In this document: positions 1 to 6,398 of the stretch, piece by piece
Layout of the letters: the number at the start of each line of letters is the position of its first letter
How positions within the stretch are numbered: the first letter of the stretch is position 1
The notes under the pieces: model-generated
Database searches by the model: none
What the model saw: the letters and a program-made list of their open reading frames with translations, nothing else
Told to the model about the DNA's origin: nothing
Source: Pseudomonadota bacterium
GTDB taxonomy: Bacteria > Pseudomonadota > Alphaproteobacteria > Reyranellales > Reyranellaceae
NCBI GenBank assembly: GCA_023436825.1
Contig: JAEZHS010000415.1
Coordinates: 1-12,733, forward strand
DNA length: 12,733 nt
Direction: 5' to 3'
Translations under genes and position numbers: made by a program

Positions 1-653
1 AGCTTGCGCCGCCGCTCGAGCTCGGCGGCGCTGGGCTCGGCATGGCCAAAGTCGCCGGTCCTGACCTCGCCGTCGGGCATGTAGCTGGTCACGATCACGC
101 CAGTGGAGAAGGACTTCGACTTGGCCGTCTTCAGGGCGACGGGCGGCACGCCCTGGCTGAACAGGCGCTTGCCCTTGCCCAGCACCAGCGGGAAGGTGAG
201 CACGGTGAACTCGTCGACGAGGCTTTCCTTCCACAGCGTCTGCAGCAGGTTGCTCGAGCCCTGGACCATGAGGTCTGGGCCGTCCTCGGTCTTCAGCGCC
301 TTCAATGCAGCGACGGTGTCCTTGCCGAGCCACCGGCTGTTCTTCCAGTCGAGCTTCGGGCTGGAGTGCGAGGCGACGTACTTCGTAACCCGATTGAACG
401 TCGTGGCGAAGGCGTCGTTGGGATCGGTGATGTAGGGCCAGTATGCCGCGAAGATGTCGTAGGTCTTGCGACCCAGCAGCAGGTCGAACGGCCGGCTGAA
501 GATTTCGCCCATGGCCGCGCCCGACTCTTCATCGAAGTAGGGGAAGGTCCAGCCGCCCAACGTGAAGCCGCCCGTGGGATCCTCGGCCGGACCGCCCGGC
601 GCCTGCATGACACCGTCGAGGCTGGTGAAGGCGGAGAGTATGATTCTACGCAT
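1..653 (-). CDS. Dihydrofolate reductase family protein (RibD C-terminal-like), 3' end cut by window
   Basis: The frame runs from ATG at 653 to the window edge without a stop, giving at least 217 residues. The N-terminus (MRRIILSAFTSLDGVMQAPG) is the usual first strand and loop of the YyaP/YwjB-like DHFR family. Further family landmarks are LLLGRKTYDIFAAYWP (about residues 58-73), GKDTVAALKALK (109-121), the nucleotide-loop-like DLMVQGSSNLLQTL (127-140) and DEFTVLTFPLVLGKGKRLF (147-165). Members have the DHFR/RibD NADPH-binding fold; most are uncharacterised cytoplasmic reductases and need not reduce dihydrofolate. A CAGGAG ribosome-binding site sits six bases before the ATG. The C-terminal 20 or so residues are charged (ELERRRK) and extend beyond the usual domain end, so little should be missing. 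It lies downstream of msrA on the same strand but is separated by 154 bases holding a large hairpin, so it is probably its own unit. Confidence 0.9.
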   Translation of the reverse strand, partial: MRRIILSAFTSLDGVMQAPGGPAEDPTGGFTLGGWTFPYFDEESGAAMGEIFSRPFDLLLGRKTYDIFAAYWPYITDPNDAFATTFNRVTKYVASHSSPKLDWKNSRWLGKDTVAALKALKTEDGPDLMVQGSSNLLQTLWKESLVDEFTVLTFPLVLGKGKRLFSQGVPPVALKTAKSKSFSTGVIVTSYMPDGEVRTGDFGHAEPSAAELERRRK

Positions 654-738
654 GTCGGACTCCTGAGGGGACGATTCGCTGTCCCGAGGACGTACGACAG
701 CGCGAGACGCCGACAGGCTGCGACGATTTTTCAGACTA

Positions 739-804
739 TTCCGGACCGCGCGCGTTCTCGCGCGCCTCATGGGTCATGAGCGCGCGAGGACGCGCGGTCC
801 GGAA
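739..804 (-). terminator. Long near-perfect hairpin after msrA (terminator-like or palindromic element)
   Basis: The outer arms 739-752 and 791-804 pair over 14 bp. After a two-base bulge (753-754), 755-764 pairs with 781-790 (one G-U pair). After a one-base bulge (765), 766-771 (CTCATG) pairs with 775-780 (CATGAG) around a GGT loop. That is about 30 pairs in 66 bases, very GC-rich. On the minus strand the stem begins three bases after the msrA stop codon, where a terminator or mRNA-stabilising stem is expected, and it separates msrBA from the next co-oriented gene. No U-tract follows on either strand, so it is not a textbook intrinsic terminator. It could instead be one copy of a dispersed palindromic repeat. 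The structure is seen directly; the function is inferred. Confidence 0.5.
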
Positions 805-807
805 GAA

Positions 808-1326
808 TCAGGCCCGCTGCGCCGCCTTTGCCCGCACCGGAAGTTTCCAGCCTGGCCGGATGAAGTGGCAGGTGTAGCCGTTGGGAATGCGCTCCAGGTA
901 ATCCTGGTGTTCGGGCTCGGCTTCCCAGAAGTCGGACGCCTTGGTCACCTCGGTCACGACCTTGCCGGGCCACAGGCCCGAGGCCTCGACGTCGGCGATG
1001 GTGTCCTCGGCGATCCGGCGCTGCTCGTCGTTGGTATAGAAGATCGCCGAGCGATAGCTGGTGCCGAGATCGTTGCCCTGGCGGTTCAGCGTCGTGGGAT
1101 CGTGGATCTGGAAGAAGAATTCCAGCAACTGCCGGAAGCTGGTCTTGGCCGGATCGTAGATGATCTCGATCGCCTCGGCGTGGCCGGCGTGGTTGCGGTA
1201 GGTCGCGTTGGCGACGTGGCCGCCGGTGTAGCCGACCCGCGTCTTCAGGACTCCGGGCTGCTTGCGGATCAGGTCCTGCATGCCCCAGAAGCAGCCGCCG
1301 GCCAGCACTGCGCGTTCTTGGCTCAT
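808..1326 (-). CDS. msrA: Peptide-methionine (S)-S-oxide reductase MsrA
   Basis: MsrA reduces the S epimer of methionine sulfoxide, free or in proteins, with electrons from thioredoxin. The 172-residue protein has the signature GGCFWG with catalytic Cys12, then [13 protein letters not shown] (31-43), [12 protein letters not shown] (48-59), [23 protein letters not shown] (71-93) and the C-terminal EPEHQDYL (137-144). The only other cysteine is Cys153 in [10 protein letters not shown], the likely resolving residue. The length fits a compact cytoplasmic MsrA with no signal peptide. The ATG at 1326 overlaps the msrB stop as ATGA, so translation is probably coupled to msrB. A longer frame continues far upstream of this ATG, but the homology begins here and the upstream part is a shadow of msrB. 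The assignment is secure. Confidence 0.97.
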   Translation of the reverse strand: MSQERAVLAGGCFWGMQDLIRKQPGVLKTRVGYTGGHVANATYRNHAGHAEAIEIIYDPAKTSFRQLLEFFFQIHDPTTLNRQGNDLGTSYRSAIFYTNDEQRRIAEDTIADVEASGLWPGKVVTEVTKASDFWEAEPEHQDYLERIPNGYTCHFIRPGWKLPVRAKAAQRA

Positions 1327-1772
1327 CGCACGCCCTCCACCTGGTCGAGATAGTCGCCATAGCCCGCCGCCTGCATGTCGTCGCGATGGACGAAGCGCAG
1401 CGAGGCCGAATTGATGCAGTAGCGCAGGCCGCCGCGATCGCGCGGCCCGTCGGGGAAGACGTGGCCGAGATGGCTGTCGCCGTGCCTGGAGCGCACCTCG
1501 GTGCGGATCATGCCGTGGCTGGTGTCGTTGAGCTCGGCGACGTTGGCGGGCTCGACCGGCTTGGTGAAGGAGGGCCAGCCGCAACCCGATTCGTACTTGT
1601 CCGACGAGGCGAAGAGGGGCTCGCCCGAGACGATGTCGACATAGATGCCCGGCTCCTTGTTGTGCAGCAGCGCGCCGGTGCCGGGCATCTCGGTGCCGCT
1701 CTGCTGGGTGACGCGATACTGCTCGGGCGTGAGCTTCGACAGGGCCTCTTGGGTCTTGGCGTAGGTCGGCAT
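1323..1772 (-). CDS. msrB: Peptide-methionine (R)-S-oxide reductase MsrB, zinc-less type
   Basis: MsrB reduces the R epimer of methionine sulfoxide and complements MsrA. The 149-residue protein shows [21 protein letters not shown] across residues 32-52, the core SGCGWPSF (62-69), [21 protein letters not shown] (86-106) and the catalytic [11 protein letters not shown] (117-127). Cys119 is the expected catalytic residue and Cys64 the likely resolving one. These are the only two cysteines: the two CxxC pairs that hold structural zinc in E. coli MsrB are absent (positions near 48-51 and 95-98 read VSGE and SRHG). The start at 1772 is set by a strong GGAGG ribosome-binding site. It is the first gene of the msrB-msrA operon and is divergent from the broken exported-protein gene at 1854. 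Confidence 0.96.
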   Translation of the reverse strand: MPTYAKTQEALSKLTPEQYRVTQQSGTEMPGTGALLHNKEPGIYVDIVSGEPLFASSDKYESGCGWPSFTKPVEPANVAELNDTSHGMIRTEVRSRHGDSHLGHVFPDGPRDRGGLRYCINSASLRFVHRDDMQAAGYGDYLDQVEGVR

Positions 1773-1779
1773 CGTCTGT

Positions 1780-1792
1780 TCCTCCAGGAGGA
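1780..1792 (-). promoter_or_regulatory. Palindrome covering the msrB ribosome-binding site
   Basis: On the msrB strand the leader reads TCCTCCTGGAGGA, an inverted repeat whose right half is the Shine-Dalgarno sequence of msrB. As RNA it can form five pairs around a three-base loop and hide the ribosome-binding site. The symmetry is plainly visible, but it is short and may be chance; any role in regulating msrB is conjecture. Confidence 0.3.
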
Positions 1793-1853
1793 CAAACCAT
1801 ATAGGCCGAAAACAGCGTCGCGCCAGTCTTCCGTGAGCTGATAGAACTGCAGG

Positions 1854-2313
1854 ATGATTGCTGCCCGGGTGCTTTCCGTTCCCCTGGCCGCCGCCTTGGG
1901 TTCCATCGGGGCGGGCGCCCGCGCCGACGATGCGCCGCCGCACCGGCAAGCCGATGCAGAACGAGATGATCCGCGTCGGCGACACGCTCTACATGCAGGT
2001 GCGTGGCCAGTGGCTGGCGCGGCCGTACGATGCGGCGAAGGCGGCGGACGATGCCCGGCAGGCCATGACCAAGGCGGAGCACGACTGCACGCGCGTGCGC
2101 AGCGAGCCCGTCGACGGCCGGTCGGCCGAGCTGTACCGCGTGCAGAGCAAGACGGCGACCGGCAGCAGCGATTCGGAGATCTGGATCTCGACGGCGTCCG
2201 GCCTGCCGGTGCGCCAGACCGTCACCATGCTGGAGCAGGGCACGGTCAAGCTGAAGCACGAAGTCCACTCCGACTACGCCAACGTGCGCACGCCGGCGAA
2301 CGTCAGCCGCTAG
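1854..2313 (+). pseudogene. Broken gene for an exported protein (LolA/LppX-like mature part), frameshifted
   Basis: In one frame an ATG at 1854 opens a clean signal peptide ([20 protein letters not shown], then GARA and cleavage before DDAPP). In the next frame the mature part runs to a stop at 2313: [75 protein letters not shown]. The switch is near 1925-1945, in the GC-rich stretch cgccgacgatgcgccgccgc. The mature part can be read from ATG 1930 (127 residues) or TTG 1858, but both lose the leader and neither has a good ribosome-binding site. The paired motifs (WIS followed by GLPVRQ and a C-terminal YANV) recall periplasmic LolA/LppX-like lipid-binding proteins; I do not recognise a named family. 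A small deletion or a sequencing error would explain it. The 3' end overlaps the DUF899 gene by 11 bases, tail to tail. Confidence 0.6.
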
Positions 2314-3073
2314 TCCTGCCGTATTCGTCGTGTCGTCGGAACCATGGCCCGGTCTCGTTGCGTCCCTTGGGGGCGCGGTCGAGCCACTGGTACATGCTCC
2401 ACAGGCCATCCACGCCGCGTACATAGGTCGAGTAGGTGTGATAGACGACGCCGTCCTCCAGCACGAAGGCACTGACGCCCGGTCGGTCGCGCCCGTAAGT
2501 CGGCGCATCGGTGCCGCACATGGCCGCGAGCTTGACGACGGGTTCGAGGGGCGGGGTCGCGTCGAGGGCATGGCCGCGACGCTGGTAATTGTAGTCGATC
2601 GTGCCGTCGCGCTGCTGCTGCTCCGTGAACGATACGCCGAAGTCGAAGTTGAAATCGCTGTCGGCCGACGACGCCCATGGAAACGTCCAGCCCATGCGTT
2701 GCTTGTAGGCCTGAAGCTTGGCAAGCGGCGCGCGCGAGACCGCCCACAGCATGACATCGTGATTGGCGAGGTGGACGGCGATGCCGTCGAACCCATCGGC
2801 GACCGCCGAGCAGGAGGGGCAGCCGGCGCTGTAATCGGGCCCGAACATGAAGTGATAGACGAGGAGCTGCGAGCGGCCCTTGAAGAGACCGGGCAAAGTG
2901 GCGGTGCCCTCATCGGTGTCGAAGCGGTAGGTCTTGTCGAGGCGGACCCATGGCAGCGCCTGCCGCCGACGTGCCACCTCGTCGCTCTGCCGCGTCAGCG
3001 CCTTCTCGGCCTCGAGCAGTTTCAGCCGTTCCTTCAACCACTCGTCGCGTGTCGCGGTGATGTGCATGGGCAT
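2303..3073 (-). CDS. DUF899 family thioredoxin-like protein
   Basis: This 256-residue protein matches the DUF899 pattern throughout: [18 protein letters not shown] (11-28), [16 protein letters not shown] (36-51), [20 protein letters not shown] (71-90), [13 protein letters not shown] (95-107), [17 protein letters not shown] (113-129), [19 protein letters not shown] (131-149) and the end WFRRHDEYG. The family has a thioredoxin-like fold, and the CPSC motif (Cys85, Cys88) takes the place of the CxxC redox site. The reaction and substrate are unknown. There is no signal peptide, so it is cytoplasmic. ATG 3073 is chosen because AAAGGAG lies five bases upstream. It follows the SRPBCC gene by 20 bases and is the third gene of the ArsR-controlled unit. 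A DUF899 gene with an ArsR/SRPBCC pair suggests a shared stress or xenobiotic response, which is inference. Confidence 0.93.
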   Translation of the reverse strand: MPMHITATRDEWLKERLKLLEAEKALTRQSDEVARRRQALPWVRLDKTYRFDTDEGTATLPGLFKGRSQLLVYHFMFGPDYSAGCPSCSAVADGFDGIAVHLANHDVMLWAVSRAPLAKLQAYKQRMGWTFPWASSADSDFNFDFGVSFTEQQQRDGTIDYNYQRRGHALDATPPLEPVVKLAAMCGTDAPTYGRDRPGVSAFVLEDGVVYHTYSTYVRGVDGLWSMYQWLDRAPKGRNETGPWFRRHDEYGRTSG

Positions 3074-3093
3074 GGGGACTCCTTTGTGTTGCG

Positions 3094-3630
3094 TCAGCCT
3101 GGCAAACGCCGCTCGTATTCCGTCTGCAGGCGGAGCCAGCCGTCCCAGAAGGGGCCAGGGTCGGGAGCGCCGCTCGCGCGCGCAGCCAGGATGTCGAGAT
3201 GCATGTGCCAGCCCGGGCCAACCATCAGCATGGTGCGCCGGTCGGGCAGGCGGCGATGGGTGACGGTGAGCAGCACCTTGTCGTCCTTGGGCTCGAGCTC
3301 GAATGTGACGTCGCCGCTGTTCTGCCAGGTGAAGGAGATCTTGCGCGGCGGGTCGAGCTCGGTGATGCGGCTCTGCATGTGATGTTCGTCGCTGAAACCT
3401 TCCGGCCGCTGGCCGGGCGGATCGGTCAGCTCGTTGTTGCGCCAAACCAGCTCGAAGGGCGCGCCGACCTTCATCTCCATGAAGCCCGACGCCAGCCATT
3501 TGCGCCGCATGTCGCTCTCGGTGAGGTAGACCCAGATGCGCTCGATGGGGCCGGGCAGGAGACGCTGTATCTTCAGGGTGGCCGGCTCGGTCAGCAAGCC
3601 ATAGGGGTCGACGGTCGCGGCGTCGGTCAT
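3094..3630 (-). CDS. SRPBCC (AHSA1-like) domain protein of an ArsR-linked pair
   Basis: The 178-residue protein has the START/Bet v 1-like AHSA1 pattern: TLKIQRLLPGPIERIWVYLT (18-37), SDMRRKWLASGFMEMKVGAPFEL (39-61), ITELDPPRKISFTW (89-102), VTFELEPKDDKVLLTVTHRRL (108-128), and a C-terminal helix GWHMHLDILAARASG (140-154) followed by FWDGWLRLQTEYERRL. Such proteins form a hydrophobic cavity that can hold small lipophilic ligands; many are encoded next to an ArsR regulator, and their ligands are generally unknown. The start at 3630 overlaps the regulator stop as ATGA, so the two are probably translationally coupled. No signal peptide or membrane segment is seen. The family call is secure, the function unknown. 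Confidence 0.93.
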   Translation of the reverse strand: MTDAATVDPYGLLTEPATLKIQRLLPGPIERIWVYLTESDMRRKWLASGFMEMKVGAPFELVWRNNELTDPPGQRPEGFSDEHHMQSRITELDPPRKISFTWQNSGDVTFELEPKDDKVLLTVTHRRLPDRRTMLMVGPGWHMHLDILAARASGAPDPGPFWDGWLRLQTEYERRLPG

Positions 3631-3995
3631 TGGTCGTCTCCTTTCTTGCGCGGTGGGGATTTCCCGGCGTCCTCCTCGAGGAGGAGCCGCTCGAGGCGAT
3701 CGAGACGGTCGCTCCAATAGCGCTCGTAGTAGTTCAGCCACTGGTGCGCGCTGGCGAGGGGCCCGGGTTCCAAGTGGCAAAAGTGGGTGCGGCCGCGAAC
3801 TTCGCGGCGAATCAGCCCGGCATTTTCCAGCGCCTTGATGTGCTTGGACGCGGCGGCGAGCGAGATCGAGAAGGGCTCGGCAAGCTGGCCGACCGTGCGC
3901 TCGCCATCAGTGAGATCGCGCAGCATCCGGCGGCGTGTGGCGTCGCCCAGGGCGTGAAAAACCGAATTCAGCTGCGGCGCATTTAATTCAACCAT
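3627..3995 (-). CDS. ArsR/SmtB-family transcriptional regulator, leaderless start
   Basis: This 122-residue winged-helix protein reads FHALGDATRRRMLRDLTDGE (13-32), TVGQLAEPFSISLAAASKHIKALENAGLI (34-62, with the recognition helix near 45-58) and RREVRGRTHFCHL (63-75, the wing). It has a single cysteine (Cys73) and lacks the CxC metal site of true ArsR, as usual for the subgroup paired with SRPBCC genes. It should repress its own operon until an unknown signal releases it. ATG 3995 lies eight bases after the -10 box and inside a palindrome, with no ribosome-binding site at normal distance. The mRNA is therefore probably leaderless and the operator covers the start codon. The last four bases overlap the SRPBCC gene. 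The acidic and basic tail (EEDAGKSPPRKKGDDQ) looks disordered. Confidence 0.95.
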   Translation of the reverse strand: MVELNAPQLNSVFHALGDATRRRMLRDLTDGERTVGQLAEPFSISLAAASKHIKALENAGLIRREVRGRTHFCHLEPGPLASAHQWLNYYERYWSDRLDRLERLLLEEDAGKSPPRKKGDDQ

Positions 3996-4005
3996 GTGGT
4001 TGAAT
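3986..4005. promoter_or_regulatory. Operator-like palindrome 1, over -10 and start codon of the ArsR gene
   Basis: The sequence ATTCAACCATGTGGTTGAAT has perfect 9-bp arms around a TG centre. It overlaps the -10 box and the ATG of the regulator gene. It shares the core TCAACCA-NN-TGGTTGA with a second palindrome whose centre lies exactly 40 bases away, about four helical turns. Its shape and size suit a dimeric winged-helix repressor such as the adjacent ArsR protein, so autorepression is the natural reading. The symmetry is seen directly; the binding protein is inferred. Confidence 0.8.
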
Positions 4006-4031
4006 ATGGAGGCGCCTCAAGAAAATGTCAA
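4003..4031 (-). promoter_or_regulatory. Sigma-70-type promoter of the ArsR-SRPBCC-DUF899 operon
   Basis: On the minus strand TTGACA (4031 to 4026) is a perfect -35 box, followed by a 17-base spacer and CATATT (4008 to 4003), four of six matches to the -10 consensus. A transcript would begin near 3996-3995, at or one base before the ATG, giving a leaderless or nearly leaderless mRNA. Operator 2 overlaps the -35 box and operator 1 the -10 box and start site, the arrangement expected for tight repression. Confidence 0.75.
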
Positions 4032-4043
4032 CCATTTGGTTGA
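4028..4043. promoter_or_regulatory. Operator-like palindrome 2, over the -35 box of the ArsR gene
   Basis: TCAACCATTTGGTTGA has perfect 7-bp arms around a TT centre and repeats the core of palindrome 1. Its left end, read on the minus strand as TTGA, is the first part of the TTGACA -35 box, so a bound repressor would block RNA polymerase. Two matching sites on the same face of the helix suggest cooperative binding by two dimers. Confidence 0.78.
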
Positions 4044-4076
4044 GTGATTGCCGGATCTGGAGGGCGAGCCCGCCGG

Positions 4077-4571
4077 CTATGCCGCCAGGGCGTCCCGGTT
4101 GACTTCGCTCTTGGCGAGCCTGCTCAGGACGAAGTCGACCTTCTTTTCGTCCTCCAGGCTTTCGTGCAGCAGCGCTTGGTCGTCGCGCAAATCGAGCTGG
4201 CCGGCGAGCGCGGCGGCGGTGCCGTAGGCGGCGATCACGTAGTGCACGACTTTCTGCATCGAGGCGATCAGCGCGGCGTCGCGCAAATGCGGCACCTTGA
4301 CGATGCTCATCATCTTCTCTGTCTCGGCGATCAGGGCCTGCATGGCCTGATCGGTATGTTCGCGCGACTTGGCCTTGCGTCGGGACAGGATCGAATCGAG
4401 ACGCTCCTCCTTCACCAGCGTCTTCTGGCGATGGTCCGCCAGAAGCTTCTTCAGCGAGGGATGCGCGGCCATCTCCGCCATGCGCAACAGCGCATCGGCA
4501 AGCTGCTCCTCGAGGCTGCGCAGCTCCTGCAATTCGGCGATATACATGTCGTTGAATGTGGCGATCTGCAT
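4077..4571 (-). CDS. DUF892 (YciE/YciF family) ferritin-like protein with altered ligand residues
   Basis: This 164-residue all-helical protein reads MQIATFNDMYIAELQELRSL in its first helix, then LEEQLADALLRMAEMA, RDAALIASMQKV, VHYVIAAYGTAAALAGQL and LHESLEDEKKVDFVLSRLA. Length and order match E. coli YciF, a stress-linked protein with a ferritin-like four-helix bundle. Compared by eye with YciF from memory, helix B lacks the ExxH pattern (the equivalent positions read QKTL) and the helix C pattern EHYE reads VHYV, while the acidic residues of helices A and D remain. A normal di-metal site is thus doubtful. ATG 4571 is preferred over a start eight codons upstream because AAAGGAG lies just before it. 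It sits 95 bases after the BdcA-like gene on the same strand and may be co-transcribed or have its own promoter. Confidence 0.9.
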   Translation of the reverse strand: MQIATFNDMYIAELQELRSLEEQLADALLRMAEMAAHPSLKKLLADHRQKTLVKEERLDSILSRRKAKSREHTDQAMQALIAETEKMMSIVKVPHLRDAALIASMQKVVHYVIAAYGTAAALAGQLDLRDDQALLHESLEDEKKVDFVLSRLAKSEVNRDALAA

Positions 4572-4666
4572 GGGCGTGCTCCTTTCGGCGCCCAACGATC
4601 TACGACGAGACGGGTTGCCGTCGTCCGAGCCTGACCGCGCAAGGGTCTGAGCCGATCAAGCAGCGC

Positions 4667-5380
4667 CTATGCCGCGAAGCCACCATCGATCATCTGTAGC
4701 GACCCGGTGATCATTGCGGCCTGGGGCCCGGCGACGAAGGCCACGTAGTCGGCAATCTCGCTCGGCCGGATATGGCGCTTGATGGCCATGAAGCTGTGCA
4801 TGGTCTCGGCCATCGGGCCGCTGGCCGGATTCATGTCGCTGTCGGTGGGTCCAGGCTGAATGGCGTTGACGGTGATTCCGCGGGCGCCGAAATCGCGCGC
4901 CAGGCCGCGCACCATGCCCTGCATGGCGGACTTGCTGAGTGCATAGGCCGCGCCGCCGGCGAATGGGATGCGGTCGCCGTTGGTCGAACCGATGACGACG
5001 ATGCGGCCACCGTCGGGCATGCGCCGCGCTGCCTCGACGGCGGCGTGGTAGGGCGCCTTCACGTTGATGTCGATCAGGCGGTCGACGGCATCGGCGTCGA
5101 GGCTGAGCGGATCGCCCATCACCAGGGTACCGGCGCTGATCACGATGACGTCCAGCGCGCCGCGGTCGGCGACGGCCTGGACGAGCGCCCGCCGGTCGGC
5201 GCTGTCGACCTTGAGCGCCTGTGAACCGGTTTCCTCGGCGAGCGCCAGGGCGGCGTCCGACGAGCCGAGATAGGTGAAGGCGACCTTGGCGCCATCGCTG
5301 GCGAACCGGCGGACGATGGCGGCGCCGATGCCGCGGCTGCCGCCCAGGACAAGGACATTCTTGCCGGCAAAGTCGTTCAT
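4667..5380 (-). CDS. bdcA: BdcA-like short-chain dehydrogenase/reductase
   Basis: This 237-residue classical SDR has a Rossmann start VLVLGGSRGIGAAIVRRF (9-26, glycine motif GGSRGIG), catalytic Ser132 (VIGSTNGDRIPFAG), Tyr146 and Lys150 (AAYALSKSA), and the PGPTDSDMNPASGPM cofactor-side loop (176-190). The usual NAG motif reads SAG (82-84). Length and much of the sequence (GDRxP, PYHAAVEAARRMP, ARDFGARGITVN, GPM followed by MAIKRH) resemble E. coli BdcA, an SDR reported to bind cyclic di-GMP and promote biofilm dispersal. The physiological reductase substrate is unknown. It is the last gene of the tight run from 10966, starting 12 bases after the MBL gene stop. Whether it acts in c-di-GMP signalling here is inference; the SDR family call is secure. 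Confidence 0.9.
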   Translation of the reverse strand: MNDFAGKNVLVLGGSRGIGAAIVRRFASDGAKVAFTYLGSSDAALALAEETGSQALKVDSADRRALVQAVADRGALDVIVISAGTLVMGDPLSLDADAVDRLIDINVKAPYHAAVEAARRMPDGGRIVVIGSTNGDRIPFAGGAAYALSKSAMQGMVRGLARDFGARGITVNAIQPGPTDSDMNPASGPMAETMHSFMAIKRHIRPSEIADYVAFVAGPQAAMITGSLQMIDGGFAA

Positions 5381-5392
5381 GCTCGACTCCCG

Positions 5393-6388
5393 CTAGTGTG
5401 GGTGCAGATGATGAGCGTGTCCGCGCCCGGCTTTCGCTTTCAGTTCGGCATGGAACCTGCCCATCTCGGCGAACAGTTCCATGACGCCGAGTTCCTGCTT
5501 GGAGCCGAACTCGCGATAGAGCGAAGCGACGTTGACCACCATGCGCTCGGAATCGCCCCAGCCGGCGAAGCGGTCGAGCGCGATGTCGCGCGCCGCCTGG
5601 AACACCGGCATGCCGGAGTCGTAGCGCCGGCGCGCTTCGGCCTTGATGTAGAGCAGGTAATCCTTCATCGCCTGCACGCCCTTCTTGTCGGTGATCGGCC
5701 CGTGCCCCGGCACCACGGTCTCGACATCCCAGGCGATGATCTGGTCGCAGGCCGCCACCCAGTTGTCGACCGGGCCTGCCCAGAGCACCGGATGGCCCTC
5801 GACGAACAGGATGTCGCCGGTGAAGACGGTGCGATCCTTCGGCACGTGCACCAGCACGTCACCTCGGGTATGCGCGGGGCCGACAGTCTTCAGCACGACG
5901 TCCTTGTCGCCGACCTCGAGCCTCAGCTCGTCGTCGAACAGGCGCGTGGGCAGGGTGTTCCTGACGTCGTCCCACTTGAACTTGCTGGCCATCACCTCGT
6001 GCAGGAAGGCGCCGGCCTCGCCGAGCTGGCGCCAGTTGCGCTGCATGGCGGCGAGCTCTTCCGCCGGCCGTTCCCTCATCTCCTCGGCGCAGGCGCGTGA
6101 GGCGATGATCTCGGCACCCGTCACGAGCTGGTTGCCGAAGGTGTGGTCGCCGTTGGAATGCGTGTTGACCAGCCGGCCGATCGACTTCGCGGCAGGGACA
6201 GCGTCGCGCATCTGCTCCAGCATCTCGCGCGTGAGCTTGAGATCGAACAGCGTGTCGACCAGCAGGGTCTGATCACGATCGGCGATCAGGCCGGCGTTGC
6301 TCCAGCCCCAACCCCCGTCGGGCTGCAGATAGGCGAAACAGCCGTTGCCGAGGTCATGCAGGCCCTTGGTGTATTGCCATTTCGCCAT
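5393..6388 (-). CDS. Metallo-beta-lactamase-fold hydrolase
   Basis: The 331-residue protein has an MBL-fold core: TLLVDTLFD (41-49), the metal motif NTHSNGDHTFGN (75-86), GPAHTRGDVLVHVP (170-183, His173), TVFTGDILF (187-195, Asp192) and VETVVPGHGP (222-231, His229). The canonical HxHxDH reads HxNxDH (His77, Asn79, Asp81, His82), so the first metal site has Asn in place of one His. I recall this variant from a branch of MBL hydrolases, so it is probably functional. A helical C-terminal part (about 236-320) is followed by a His-rich tail, GHAHHLHPH. No signal peptide is seen. The start at 6388 follows a GAGGAGG site, 10 bases after the alpha/beta hydrolase stop. The substrate cannot be told; this is a general hydrolase and not evidence of beta-lactam resistance. 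Confidence 0.92.
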   Translation of the reverse strand: MAKWQYTKGLHDLGNGCFAYLQPDGGWGWSNAGLIADRDQTLLVDTLFDLKLTREMLEQMRDAVPAAKSIGRLVNTHSNGDHTFGNQLVTGAEIIASRACAEEMRERPAEELAAMQRNWRQLGEAGAFLHEVMASKFKWDDVRNTLPTRLFDDELRLEVGDKDVVLKTVGPAHTRGDVLVHVPKDRTVFTGDILFVEGHPVLWAGPVDNWVAACDQIIAWDVETVVPGHGPITDKKGVQAMKDYLLYIKAEARRRYDSGMPVFQAARDIALDRFAGWGDSERMVVNVASLYREFGSKQELGVMELFAEMGRFHAELKAKAGRGHAHHLHPH

Positions 6389-6398
6389 GGCGTCCTCC

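Noticed and set aside
42..779. 245-codon plus-strand frame opposite the DHFR-like gene
   Set aside because: The minus-strand frame matches the DHFR-like family throughout; the plus-strand frame shows no known motif and runs into the hairpin.
1773..1853. Possible msrB promoter (TATATG as -10)
   Set aside because: No acceptable -35 box at 16-18 bases (the best is CTGGCG), so it was not listed.
1327..2913. Extension of the msrA frame far upstream, giving a 701-codon open frame
   Set aside because: MsrA homology starts at ATG 1326; the upstream part crosses msrB and DUF899 out of frame and reads as low-complexity shadow.
4044..4076. Short GC hairpin after the DUF892 stop (GGCG-GGCT-CGCC)
   Set aside because: Only four pairs and no U-tract; not enough to call a terminator.
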